In this document: positions 52,395 through 62,311 of the stretch, piece after piece | How the letters are laid out: each line of letters starts with the position of its first letter | How positions within the stretch are numbered: the first letter of the stretch is position 1 | Source of the DNA: Paraburkholderia adhaesiva | GTDB lineage: Bacteria > Pseudomonadota > Gammaproteobacteria > Burkholderiales > Burkholderiaceae | Direction: 5' to 3' | NCBI RefSeq assembly: GCF_021390575.1 | Contig: NZ_JAJEJQ010000002.1 | Location: 682,001-746,000 of the forward strand | Length of the DNA: 64,000 nt | Notes under the pieces: model-generated | Database searches by the model: none | Told to the model about the DNA's origin: nothing | The model's input: the letters and a program-made list of their open reading frames with translations, nothing else | Translations under genes and position numbers: made by a program

Positions 52395-52871
52395 GGCACT
52401 TCTATCTGGACGGCTGACTGGGTGGATAAAGCCGACACCCAAATACCCGCGAAATGGCGAACGCGAATGGCGCTTCTGGCCGCATAGCGCCCCACGACTG
52501 AGTGTGACGGTCGTCGAGGGCGCTCGCGCCACTCAATAGGCGCAACCCGTTGCCGCCGGTCGACCCGGTGTTCCCTCAACGGCAGTTTCAAAAGGCACAA
52601 CGGCCGTTCGCGTGGTGAAAATCGGGCGGTCCGAGTACTCGATTGGCGCGGCAACTCGCCAGGAAGTCCGCCGTCTCATGGTTCTTGTCGGCCCCAACAG
52701 GATCCCAATCCTCGAAACCTGGCGCCTGGGGAATTGTAAACACAGCAGGGGGCGAGGCAGGTAGGATGCGGTGTGTTGTACTGCTTGCGAGTTCACGATC
52801 CATCTCCAGTTTTCTGAAGACGGACGACCTTTACGGTTTTGTGACTTCCAGACAGGGGTACAGAGAACACC
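52395..52871. other. Intergenic region, possibly degenerate
   Basis: About 480 bp with no supportable gene. The composition varies and contains fragments reminiscent of decayed coding sequence (for example an open minus-strand frame around 52588-52803). Promoter for the radical SAM gene is presumably in its right third. Confidence 0.4.
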
Positions 52872-54665
52872 ATGGACACGATGTACTCGATTCCTGACAG
52901 TTCCCGATTCTCTCTCGTCCTCATCAAGCCGACCCACTACGACGACGACGGCTATCCGATCCAGTGGCTCCGCTCGGTCATGCCTTCCAACACACTCGCT
53001 TGTATGTATGCGCTCGCTGATGACGCGCGAAAGCGAAAGCTGCTGGGCCCTGGCGTTCATGTTGAGATCGAAACATACGACGAAACCAACCAGCGGGTAT
53101 GGCCAGAGCGCATCATTCGTGACCTGAAGGCAAAGGGCGGGAGATCGATGATTGGTCTCGTCGGTGTCCAGTCGAACCAGTACCCGCGCGCACTCGACCT
53201 CGCCCGCCAGTTCCGGACCGCGGGCTTGCCGGTTGCGATTGGTGGCTTCCACGTTTCTGGCTGCATCTCCATGCTGCCCGAGATGCCCGCAGAGCTTAAG
53301 GAAGCGCAAGCAATGGGTGTAGCGCTCTTCGCAGGGGAGGCCGAGGAACGGCGTTTTGATGAAGTCCTTCTCGACGTGTGGAATGGTTCAATGAAGCCCT
53401 TGTATAACTTCATGGACACGTTGCCCTCGCTCGAAGGTGCTCCCCAGCCCTTCCTGCCGCGCAAGCATATCGAACGCACGGCAGGTACCTACACCTCGGT
53501 TGACCTCGGTCGTGGTTGCCCGTATCAGTGCTCGTTTTGTACCATCATTAACGTGCAGGGGCACAAGAGTCGCTTTCGCACCCCCGACGATCTCGAGAAG
53601 ATCATCCGCGAGAACGCAACGCAGGGCATCGACCGGTTCTTCGTCACGGATGATAATTTCGCCCGCAACCACGACTGGGAAATCCTTCTCGACCGCGTCA
53701 TCGAACTTCGGGAAAAGCAAGGCATTTACTGCGGCTTCACGATCCAGGTCGACACGCTCTGTCACAAGATTCCGAACTTCATAGAGAAGGCAACGCGCGC
53801 GGGTGTGCGTCGCGTGTTCATCGGGCTTGAGAATATCAATCCCGAGAATCTGATCGCAGCGAAGAAGCGGCAGAACAAGATCACCGAATACCGCGCCATG
53901 CTGCAGAAGTGGCGCGCCCACGGCGCGATTACCTACGCTGGCTATATCATCGGATTCCCGGCAGACACGAAAGAATCGATCCTGCTCGACATCGAGATCA
54001 TCAAGCGTGAATTGCCAGTCGACATTCTCGAATTCTTCATGCTCACCCCGCTTCCGGGCTCCGAGGACCATCAGACGATGGTCAGAAACGGTGAATGGAT
54101 GGACCCGGACATCAACAAGTACGACACCAACCACCGGGTCACGCACCACCCGAAAATGTCGGACGCTGAATGGGAAGAGGCGTATCGGTGCGCCTGGAGT
54201 GCGTTCTACTCGTACGAGCACATCCGCACGATCGTCAAGCGGGCAGCGCAGATCCCGAACGGCCGACCGAAGACGATCATGCGCACAATCGCCTGGTTCA
54301 GACTGATGATCGAACACGAGGGCGTGCATCCGCTCGAAGGGGGAGCACTGCGGATGAAACATCGCCGTGACCGCCGTTGGGGGCTGCCGCTCGAATCGCC
54401 GCTTCGCTTCTATCCACGTTACTGGAGTGAGACCGCTGTCAAGGTGACAAAATATCTGCGCTTCTACCTCAGGACAGAGGCTATGCTCAGGGAAGTCGTG
54501 AAGGCACCGGAACGTTACGCCTACACGGATATCGCCATCACGCCGCTGCAGGAAGAGGAGTTCGAGCAGCTTGGACTCTTTCACGCCACGAGCGGCGGCG
54601 AGGCGGCGCTGGCTGTCCACCACCGGCGTATTGCCATTCGGTCATCGGGCCCGTCTGCAGCGTGA
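52872..54665 (+). CDS. Radical SAM protein with B12-binding-like N-terminal domain
   Basis: A 597-residue protein. Residues about 10-180 look like a cobalamin-binding (B12-BD) fold: it has the GLVGVQSNQYPRALDLARQF and LPVAIGGFHVSG strands typical of this class, without a clear DxHxxG motif. The radical SAM domain (about 200-420) has the CxxxCxxC cluster in DLGRGCPYQCSFCTIINVQG and the SAM-contact stretches RFFVTDDNF and VRRVFIGLENI. The C-terminal 170 residues are unlike known families. BchE-like methylases or cyclases are its relatives, but the substrate is unknown. An in-frame ATG is at 52881. Confidence 0.85.
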   Translation: MDTMYSIPDSSRFSLVLIKPTHYDDDGYPIQWLRSVMPSNTLACMYALADDARKRKLLGPGVHVEIETYDETNQRVWPERIIRDLKAKGGRSMIGLVGVQSNQYPRALDLARQFRTAGLPVAIGGFHVSGCISMLPEMPAELKEAQAMGVALFAGEAEERRFDEVLLDVWNGSMKPLYNFMDTLPSLEGAPQPFLPRKHIERTAGTYTSVDLGRGCPYQCSFCTIINVQGHKSRFRTPDDLEKIIRENATQGIDRFFVTDDNFARNHDWEILLDRVIELREKQGIYCGFTIQVDTLCHKIPNFIEKATRAGVRRVFIGLENINPENLIAAKKRQNKITEYRAMLQKWRAHGAITYAGYIIGFPADTKESILLDIEIIKRELPVDILEFFMLTPLPGSEDHQTMVRNGEWMDPDINKYDTNHRVTHHPKMSDAEWEEAYRCAWSAFYSYEHIRTIVKRAAQIPNGRPKTIMRTIAWFRLMIEHEGVHPLEGGALRMKHRRDRRWGLPLESPLRFYPRYWSETAVKVTKYLRFYLRTEAMLREVVKAPERYAYTDIAITPLQEEEFEQLGLFHATSGGEAALAVHHRRIAIRSSGPSAA

Positions 54666-55162
54666 TATCGCTGACAATGTCATCCAGTTTTCCTCGGGTC
54701 ACCGGCAGTCGATAGCGTCGAAATGCGGACGTCTCTTGTGCGTACGGATTCGATACTCGAATCAAAGCCGCAGTGCGGGCAGGTCAGTACGGATTCGAGA
54801 ATGATGGCACTCATCCTGGCTTCACCGTTGCGTTTCAGACGGATAGCCCGCGTTCGTGGTGGCTTGCGTCAGAGCCTTCAGTTGGGCGTGTTCGGCGTCG
54901 TGCTTGCCGATGGCAGGCACACGACGTCACAGTAGCTCCGATTGTGGTCAAATTCTACGCGCAGGTCGAACGTCTCGAACTGGACGCATGCCGACTCAAG
55001 CAATTCGCTTGAGTCACGGCTCCGATGTAACTCCGCGACCGCCTGAGTGTGACCCCGAACTGGCATCCGAAAGCGGCCGCACAAAGGCCGCTGTGGATCG
55101 AGGCTGTGTGAAAACGTGCAGCTGCCTTTGGTCGATGCTTTACGGCAAGGGGCGCAGACGAT
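54666..55162. other. Intergenic region, possible degenerate mobile remnants
   Basis: About 500 bp with no supportable gene. At 55100-55116 the sequence GAGGCTGTGTGAAAACG looks like the end of an insertion sequence, but I find no opposite end within the window and no transposase reading frame. I rank this as a weak hint only. Confidence 0.35.
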
Positions 55163-55420
55163 CTATCGGACCCGCTCCACCTTGAGTTCGATAATGGGTT
55201 CGGCAGAGGCCAAAAATGTACTGACTTGTTCAGTTGCACCCGGATGGAGCCTCGGATGCTCGTCGTCGAGGTACTCGACCACCTCTTCAAGCGACCAAGG
55301 TCCCAGCGAGGCCATGTAATCAGCGATCTCATCTTGAATCTGTCGACACGATTCATACTGTCGGCGCGACAGGAGAATTCGATCATTTCGCGTGTAGATT
55401 ACATGGAGGTCCACGAGCAT
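55163..55420 (-). CDS. Small hypothetical protein
   Basis: An 85-residue protein with balanced, soluble composition: MLVDLHVIYTRNDRILLSRR followed by an acidic helix (SLEEVVEYLDDEHPRL). The ATG at 55420 is preceded by GGCGAGA. An in-frame TTG at 55429 is also possible. I recognise no family. It is isolated on the minus strand between the radical SAM and rhomboid genes. Confidence 0.42.
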   Translation of the reverse strand: MLVDLHVIYTRNDRILLSRRQYESCRQIQDEIADYMASLGPWSLEEVVEYLDDEHPRLHPGATEQVSTFLASAEPIIELKVERVR

Positions 55421-55836
55421 TCTCGCCAATCAATTTGGGTCTTCATTCTCTCATGTGATCGCTTGGGCTGAATCAAGGCATTCCGGTCAGGTCTAAATAC
55501 AAACAACGCAGTATCCCCCACGTTCGCGCATTGCTATCCACTCGAAAAAACAGGAATGAGGGCTCCGCTTCGGCCGTGCGCCATTTGAGAAAGTTGGTGC
55601 AAATTTTTGAATTTTGTGTGTTGGCGCACCGAACGACGACACACTGACGGCATCTACTGCGCAATCAGGATTCGGAAGGTACAGATGTCACGCAGCCGGA
55701 AACGCAAAGCAAGGCGAAAGCCTGATCGGCGGATGCTTTGATATTTTGCGGCCCCCCAAACGCAATCAAGAAAGCAACGACCCACGATAAAAAAGAACGC
55801 CTTGCGCTTGCGTAAGGTGAACACTACGAGCCGATC
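55421..55836. other. Intergenic region upstream of the rhomboid gene
   Basis: About 415 bp, AT-richer than its surroundings (for example at 55600-55620). No gene or RNA is supported. Contains the rhomboid promoter, probably near the right end. Confidence 0.4.
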
Positions 55837-57396
55837 ATGAGCCAAATAGAGTCGAATGGGGAATTCGTCGATGTCCGACCGCAAGAGGAGCCTCGCCGTT
55901 CTACGGACCGCCTGATCCTGCCGATTGCACTGGGTTCTCGCCTGCGAAAGGGCTGGGGCGTCGTTCGCGCCAGATCGTTTGAAAGCAAGGGCGAGATTCG
56001 CGTAACCGATGACACTGTGACAATCAACACCGCAGTCGCGCGTTTGCTGCGATCTGCGCTTCGCCATGAATTGACGTTGAGGTGTACAGACATCTACAAC
56101 GTCAGAGCCGATGGGCGGATTGTGCAGTTCGACCTTTTGAATGGACCGGGGGAACTGGAACCAGTCATTCTGCGAACCAGGAATCGCTCCGACGCTGCGT
56201 TGCTAGTGACGGCATTGCCGGATCAGACTACGCACAAGTACGCAACTGAAAATCGCGAACGGCAGCTTTTCCTCGAAAGCATCCACAGGCGCGCTCCGCA
56301 CACGTGGGCTACCTGGACGATCGTCGCGATTGCCTCGCTGGTATTTGCCGTGACGGCAACACAAAGCGCACAGCTTCTGCGCATCAAGCCAGATGTCCTG
56401 ATTGCGGCGGGCAGCAACTTTGGGCCGTATACGCAAGGCGGGCAGTGGTGGCGGCTCTTTACAGCAATGTTCCTTCATCTAGGGCTGTGGCACATCGTTG
56501 TGAACATGACTGTGCTCGTCCAATGCGGACGCCTCGCCGAGAGACTCTACGGCAGTGGACGATTCCTCGCGCTCTATGTATTTGCGGGACTTACCGGAAG
56601 CCAGGCGAGCCTCCTGTGGCATCCAGGCATTCACAGCGCGGGCGCCTCCGGTGCAATATTCGGCGTACTGGGCGCAATACTTGCATACCTTGTGCGGTAT
56701 TCGGGCGCCGTGCCGCGCGTCTTTGTCCTGCAACACTCCAGGGTCACGGCGGCGTTCATTGTCTATACCCTGATAAACGGCTTCACGCATCACGGCATAG
56801 ACAACGGTGCACACCTTGGTGGATTGTTCGGCGGGTTTTTGCTCGGCCTCCTGCTCGCACCACCGACCGAGGCATCACGCGAGTCGCGCTTGCAACGCGC
56901 GATGGCACTGGGGACGGCCACGATTTTTGCGTGCGGGCTCACAGTCGGCATGACGTGGGTGCTCGCAGTTCTGGCAACGCGCCCAGACCGTCAGGAATTG
57001 CAGCAATTCGCCAAGGTAATGCGCGATACGAACGCGCTCGAACTGCGTTTTTCTTCCGACCTGAAAACCTACTCACAAGCGTTGGCGCGCAAGCCTCTAA
57101 CGGCCGAGGACCGTGCAGCGCTTGCAACCATGATTCGCGCGACGCTGTTGCCCGAATGCGGGAAGCTTTATGGTTTGATCGCTGCGGTGCAGGTGCCGTA
57201 CGATTCTCCCGAGTGGAAACTGCGAGCGAATCTCCTTGCCTACTTTGGCGATGTATCAAAGGTCCTGCAGATGACGGCGAGCGTGGCTGACGAGAATCGT
57301 CTGAACGACGCTGCTGCGAAGGCTGCTCTCTGGCCACTGGTGCAAAGCGTGCAGCGGGATAAGGCCGCGCTGCTCAAACTCCGCGGAAATCCGTAA
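55837..57396 (+). CDS. Rhomboid intramembrane serine protease with extra N- and C-terminal domains
   Basis: A 519-residue protein. Residues about 160-375 form a rhomboid core: HLGLWHIVVNM gives His219 and Asn223, GASGAIFGVLG gives the nucleophile Ser271, and GAHLGGLFGGF gives the catalytic His326, the standard dyad. The first 155 residues are a soluble, mixed-sheet domain of unknown type. The final 145 residues are soluble and largely helical and are also unlike known rhomboid additions. It cleaves membrane proteins inside the bilayer, but the substrate is unknown. The ATG has no obvious Shine-Dalgarno at ideal spacing. Confidence 0.9.
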   Translation: MSQIESNGEFVDVRPQEEPRRSTDRLILPIALGSRLRKGWGVVRARSFESKGEIRVTDDTVTINTAVARLLRSALRHELTLRCTDIYNVRADGRIVQFDLLNGPGELEPVILRTRNRSDAALLVTALPDQTTHKYATENRERQLFLESIHRRAPHTWATWTIVAIASLVFAVTATQSAQLLRIKPDVLIAAGSNFGPYTQGGQWWRLFTAMFLHLGLWHIVVNMTVLVQCGRLAERLYGSGRFLALYVFAGLTGSQASLLWHPGIHSAGASGAIFGVLGAILAYLVRYSGAVPRVFVLQHSRVTAAFIVYTLINGFTHHGIDNGAHLGGLFGGFLLGLLLAPPTEASRESRLQRAMALGTATIFACGLTVGMTWVLAVLATRPDRQELQQFAKVMRDTNALELRFSSDLKTYSQALARKPLTAEDRAALATMIRATLLPECGKLYGLIAAVQVPYDSPEWKLRANLLAYFGDVSKVLQMTASVADENRLNDAAAKAALWPLVQSVQRDKAALLKLRGNP

Positions 57397-57716
57397 GGAC
57401 CCTGGCCGGCGACTGTTATGAGCAGGGCCGAAACCCACGACCGGTTGGGCGTCGCCAGTGTGGCGCTTGACGCACGCTGCATCTGGTTGATAAGCGCCGC
57501 ACCCTGCGCCTGCGCGGCCATGATTGCGCTGGTGCTGAGCGCCGTGTAGATACTCGGCTGGTCGGGGCGATCAAAACCGGATGGCCAGGTGTGGACGCTG
57601 CATTCAGCAAACGAAAGCCGCGCCCAAAGAACAGAGCGTTTCCGCACAAAGGCCCGTGTCAGGCGAGGCCAGGATCACCGAAGATCCGTGAACAGCCCAT
57701 CCTTTCCGGGGACGAC
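57397..57716. other. Intergenic region
   Basis: About 320 bp between the rhomboid stop and the LuxR start. A minus-strand frame (57240-57647) has an Ala/Gln-rich stretch that faintly resembles an R-body RebB protein (MAAQAQGAALINQMQRASS). It overlaps the rhomboid gene and has no good start; I do not call it a gene. Confidence 0.35.
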
Positions 57717-58517
57717 ATGCATCCATTCGCGAATTCCGCCAGTGCAGCAGTCCACGAAGACATCTTTGCCCTTTGGGATCGGCTGGCCGGGTTCTCCGCG
57801 GGCGAAGGCGATGCCGCGCTGACCCATTTGCTAACCACGCTCTGTTCGATGGTCGCGGCACAGAATGCACTTTGGGCCGTAGTTGTGCGATTGCCTTCGC
57901 CCGCGCCAAAGGATCCTATGTTCGGCTGGCGCCCACGCCTGGTTCGGCTGCTGCATCCGGTACCCGCGATGGTCGCTTCCGTGCAGGAGCAGTTCGACAC
58001 GCTGTGGTCCGGCAAGGTCGACTCGTCACATATCGTGGCTGCGTCCGGGGACGAGCCGTTCCGCGCGAACTTGCTCTTCGAGGCGATGCCCGCCGAATGG
58101 TTTGAAGGTGAGCACTATCGCCGCCACTACCTCGAAGTCGGTCACGGCGACAGTATCCAGGTGCGTTGCGCGCTCAACGACGACGTGCGGATTCATCTCT
58201 TCGTGTTTCGCGATGTGCAGTCACCGCGCTTCTCTGCGCCGGATCTCGAGCTTCTGGGCTTCGTGATGCATGGGCTGAGATGGTATTACCGGCAGCAACT
58301 GCTAAGCCACGGCCTGCTTATTGCCGACGCTCCACTGACGTCGGTCGAGCGAAGCGTGCTACTGGGGCTGCTCGACGGACTCACGGAAAAGCAGATCGCG
58401 CAGAAGCTCCACCAGAGTCCGAACACGACGCATGTCCATATCAAGTCGATTTACAACAAATTCAACGTCCGGAGTCGCTCAGCGCTCACCGCGCTGTGGC
58501 TCGGCAAGTTGAGATAG
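57717..58517 (+). CDS. LuxR-type helix-turn-helix regulator
   Basis: A 266-residue regulator. The C-terminal 65 residues are a LuxR/GerE HTH: LTSVERSVLLGLLDGLTEKQ, IAQKLHQSPNTTHVHIKSIY and FNVRSRSALTALWL. The N-terminal 190 residues are a GAF/PAS-like or novel sensor without a recognisable autoinducer-binding pattern. The ATG at 57717 is the first good start; the open frame reaches 57591. It converges with the SMP-30/ABC operon, and the ligand is unknown. Confidence 0.88.
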   Translation: MHPFANSASAAVHEDIFALWDRLAGFSAGEGDAALTHLLTTLCSMVAAQNALWAVVVRLPSPAPKDPMFGWRPRLVRLLHPVPAMVASVQEQFDTLWSGKVDSSHIVAASGDEPFRANLLFEAMPAEWFEGEHYRRHYLEVGHGDSIQVRCALNDDVRIHLFVFRDVQSPRFSAPDLELLGFVMHGLRWYYRQQLLSHGLLIADAPLTSVERSVLLGLLDGLTEKQIAQKLHQSPNTTHVHIKSIYNKFNVRSRSALTALWLGKLR

Positions 58518-58638
58518 CGAATGCGGGCGCTGGCGTTGCAGGCAACGATGCCGAGCCGCCGTCTGCTCGATGCAGTGGTGCACTGCTTTACGCCTGCCGG
58601 ATTGCCGAATTGGCCATAGCTTCCGGAGCGGGAGCCGA

Positions 58639-59490
58639 TCACTGTCGATAATCAGCCGCCGGCACCTCAACTCGCGTAAAGAGAATACGGCCTTCACCGC
58701 GCATGCCTTCAGCTTCGGTATATCCGGGCGCGGTGCAGAGGAACAGCGTGCGGCCGTCGTCGCCCCCGAGTGCGCAGGCAAAGCAGCCGGCATCGCCGGT
58801 GTTGACCACGTCCACGACACCACGACCTTCTACCACGCGCAATGCACGCTTGCCGCGGGCGTCTGCAATCCAGACGCCGTCTTCGGCATCGATGCAAATC
58901 CCGTCCGGTCCGCAAGCCTCTTCAAGTTCCGCGAAGACCCGATGGCCCGACAGCGAGCCATCTTCCGCCACGTCAAACACGCTGAGCCGGTGTGCGAACG
59001 TTTCTGCGACGATCAGCCTCCGGCGGTCGCGTGTCATGACGATTCCGTTCGGAAACATCAGATCATTCGCGACCACGCGAACCTGGCCATCGGGCATCAC
59101 GCAGAGCAGATCGGTCGCGCGTGGCGCTTCCTGGCCGTATAGATCGAAGCCGAAATTGCCGATATAGGCCCGGCCCGCGTGATCGACAAGCATGTCGTTG
59201 CAGGGTCCAGGTACATAACCCGAAAGATCTGCGACAGTCTCCGTTTCGCCATCGACGCACGAGAGCAGCCGGCAGTCATGCATCGACACCATCAGCAGCG
59301 TGCCGTCCGGCCGCCAGCCGAGTCCGCTCGGTTTGGCGGGCACCGTTGCCACTACATCGAGATGTCCTTTGAGATCGACGCGCAGCACCTGATGTAAATA
59401 GAAATCGGAGAACCACAGCGCGCCATCGCGCCAGCGTGGCGCCTCGGTGTATCGCAGGCCTTCGACAAGAAGATTCAGCTCGCAAGTCAT
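58639..59490 (-). CDS. SMP-30/gluconolactonase-family protein
   Basis: A 283-residue six-bladed beta-propeller lactonase-like protein. Recognisable family motifs are EAPRWRDGALWFSDF, PSGLGWRPDGTLLMVSMHD, GPCNDMLVDHAGRAYIGNF, DLMFPNGIVMTRDRRRLIVA and GICIDAEDGVWIAD. The metal-binding Glu/Asn/Asp residues of SMP-30 enzymes appear to be present. It probably hydrolyses a sugar or other lactone. It is the last gene of the ABC-transporter operon, 124 bp after the binding-protein gene, with a long hairpin in between. ATG 59490 has AAGGTGA upstream. Confidence 0.9.
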   Translation of the reverse strand: MTCELNLLVEGLRYTEAPRWRDGALWFSDFYLHQVLRVDLKGHLDVVATVPAKPSGLGWRPDGTLLMVSMHDCRLLSCVDGETETVADLSGYVPGPCNDMLVDHAGRAYIGNFGFDLYGQEAPRATDLLCVMPDGQVRVVANDLMFPNGIVMTRDRRRLIVAETFAHRLSVFDVAEDGSLSGHRVFAELEEACGPDGICIDAEDGVWIADARGKRALRVVEGRGVVDVVNTGDAGCFACALGGDDGRTLFLCTAPGYTEAEGMRGEGRILFTRVEVPAADYRQ

Positions 59491-59540
59491 TGACGTGTCA
59501 CCTTGATTGGTGCTCCCCGGCTTCGCGATTCTTCGGGGCA

Positions 59541-59578
59541 GGGGCGGCGCCGTCGAAGGAGAATCGACGTGCCGCCCC
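59541..59578 (-). repeat. Long hairpin between binding-protein and SMP-30 genes
   Basis: GGGGCGGC pairs with GCCGCCCC, and inside it CGTCGA pairs with TCGACG, giving a 14-bp interrupted stem in the 124-bp gap. There is no T run on the minus strand, so it is not a simple terminator. It may stabilise the upstream binding-protein mRNA relative to the SMP-30 part. Confidence 0.65.
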
Positions 59579-59614
59579 CTTGGCACATCAAAACGTGAAC
59601 CGCTGAAACGCCGC

Positions 59615-60760
59615 TTAGTTCGACGTCACCGACCGGATCTGGCCGCCATCGACGACCGCCACCGGAGCGCGTCCGGTTACGAATCCGCCGCGCGCGTCCA
59701 CGCCGGCCATGCCGTTCGGATTACCGTTCGCGGGCATCGACTTGATCGCCTTGTCGAACACGGAACGTATCGCGTTGGCGTCGGTGGTGGTGCCGGCCAG
59801 CTTCATCGCGGCTACGGTTGCGTAGACCGCTGTGTAGTTCAACGAGCTTTCCTGCGTCGGCACCCGGTCGCCGTACGCCGCATGGAAACGCTGGACCCAG
59901 GCTTTCGACTCCGGAGTCGGATCCTCGCTCACCGGCATCACGCCGATTGCGCCGTTGAGCGCGGGATAGCCGCCTGCGGTTTTCGCGACTTCATCGAGCT
60001 TGGCCTGATCCATCACGATAAAGCCCCCCTTGAAGCCGAGTTCGCGCGCCTGCTTGATGACCAGGCCAGTCGGTTCCGAGGGGCCGCCGACGAACATCAC
60101 GTCAGGCTTCGACGCAATTACGCGGCTCACGCTGCTGTAGAAATCGGTGGCACGGTTGTAGGACATCGCGCTGTCCGCCACCACCGTTCCGCCCGCGGCG
60201 TTCCAGGCCGGCGTGAATGCTGCGGTCCAGGCCTTGCCGTAATCGGTATCGGTATTCGCGATCGCCACGTTCTTGCCGTATTTGGCCATCTCGTACTTGA
60301 TGAACGGATTCATATACGAGGTGAATTCCGGCGGGATGCGAATCGTCAGCGGGTTGCCGCGCGCGCTGATCTGCGGCGTGCTCGAATAGGCGAGCAGCAG
60401 CACCTTCAACTGTTGATTGATCGTCTGCACGGCGAACACGCCGCCTGAATGCGGCACCAGCACCACCGGCGCATTCGATTCCTGTACTAGACGGCGCGTG
60501 TTGATGGCCGTCTCGCTCGGGTTGTACTTGTCGTCGAGCGCCACGATATTGAGCTTGTACTTCTTGCCGGCGACCTCGAAACCCGTCTGGTTGATCTCCG
60601 CCGCAGCCATCTGCATGCCATCCAGCACGTCCTTGCCGTAGCTCGCGGCACCGCCGCTCAAGGGACCCGAGTAACCGATGTTGACTACTTCCTGAGCAGC
60701 CACCGGACCGGCCGCAGACAGTGCCGCGACTAGCGAGAGGGACCAGGCTTTGATCGTCAT
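59615..60760 (-). CDS. ABC transporter substrate-binding protein (LivK/Type 1)
   Basis: A 381-residue periplasmic protein with a signal peptide (LSLVAALSAAGPVAAQ). The opening VNIGYSGPLSGGAASYGKDV and the NPSETAINTRRLVQE stretch match the branched-chain-amino-acid-type binding family. Later motifs GFKGGFIVMDQAK and YTAVYATVAAMKLAG also fit. The ligand could be an amino acid, an aromatic acid or another amide; it cannot be read from sequence. ATG 60760 has GGAGATACGC before it. It lies between livF and the SMP-30 gene in one operon. Confidence 0.93.
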   Translation of the reverse strand: MTIKAWSLSLVAALSAAGPVAAQEVVNIGYSGPLSGGAASYGKDVLDGMQMAAAEINQTGFEVAGKKYKLNIVALDDKYNPSETAINTRRLVQESNAPVVLVPHSGGVFAVQTINQQLKVLLLAYSSTPQISARGNPLTIRIPPEFTSYMNPFIKYEMAKYGKNVAIANTDTDYGKAWTAAFTPAWNAAGGTVVADSAMSYNRATDFYSSVSRVIASKPDVMFVGGPSEPTGLVIKQARELGFKGGFIVMDQAKLDEVAKTAGGYPALNGAIGVMPVSEDPTPESKAWVQRFHAAYGDRVPTQESSLNYTAVYATVAAMKLAGTTTDANAIRSVFDKAIKSMPANGNPNGMAGVDARGGFVTGRAPVAVVDGGQIRSVTSN

Positions 60761-60852
60761 GCGTATCTCCTTACTTGTTTTTCTTCGGAAATCCCGGACA
60801 TCGCCTATCGCTGCGCCTCCGGGGAGGTACATCAACCGCCAACCATTAACCG

Positions 60853-61543
60853 TCAACCACCGACGTACGCGCGCCGCATCGCATCGTTGCCGGAAAGACT
60901 TTCGTAGGTGCCCTCGAGGACAACTCGTCCGCCTTCGACAACGTACGCGCGATCGCAGATTTGCAGTGCCGCGTGCGCGTTCTGCTCGGCGAGCAATACG
61001 GTGGTGCCGGCGCGATTGATGCGCTGGATCACGTCGAACATCTGCTTGACCACCAGCGGCGCCAGACCGAGCGACGGCTCATCGAGTAGCAGTACGCGCG
61101 GGCGGCTCATCAGTGCGCGGCCGATCGCGACCATCTGCTGCTGCCCGCCCGACAGCGCGCCGGCCGGATCGTTCATGCGGTTGGTGAGCATCGGAAACAG
61201 TTCGAGAATCTGATCGAGGCGGCTGCGGTTGCCGCCTTTGTCGCCGCGATGCAGGTAAGCGCCGAGCATCAGGTTCTTCTGCACCGACATGCCCGGAAAC
61301 AGCTTGCGCCCCTCGGGACACTGAATCACGCCCGCACCCACCACGTCGGCAGGTTTCATGCGCGCGAGATCGGTGTCCTTGAGGCGGATCTGGCCGCCAC
61401 TGATGCGGCGCAGCGCACTCGCGGCATTGAAGATCGAACTCTTGCCCGCGCCATTTGCGCCCAGCAGCACCACGAGTTCGCCTTCGTTGATCTGCAGGTT
61501 GACCTCGTGCAGCGCGCGGAAGCTGCCGTAGTCGAGGCTTACG

Positions 61544-61560
<17 letters not shown>
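60853..61560 (-). CDS. livF: Branched-chain-type ABC transporter ATPase
   Basis: A 235-residue ABC ATPase of the LivF type. The Walker A GANGAGKSSIFN, signature LSGGQQQMVAIGRAL, Walker B RVLLLDEPSLGLAP and H-loop LLAEQNAHAALQI are intact. It pairs with LivG to power the LivHM permease. Its start overlaps the LivG stop by 17 bp. It precedes the binding-protein gene by 92 bp. Confidence 0.95.

Positions 61561-62303
<743 letters not shown>

Positions 62304-62311
<8 letters not shown>

Noticed and set aside
55100..55116. Putative insertion-sequence terminal repeat GAGGCTGTGTGAAAACG.
   Set aside because: Only one end is seen and there is no transposase; not annotated as a mobile element, only mentioned.
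57240..57647. Minus-strand frame with a faint RebB/R-body-like Ala/Gln-rich stretch.
   Set aside because: Overlaps the rhomboid gene, has no good start or ribosome binding site, and the likeness is limited to composition of one stretch.
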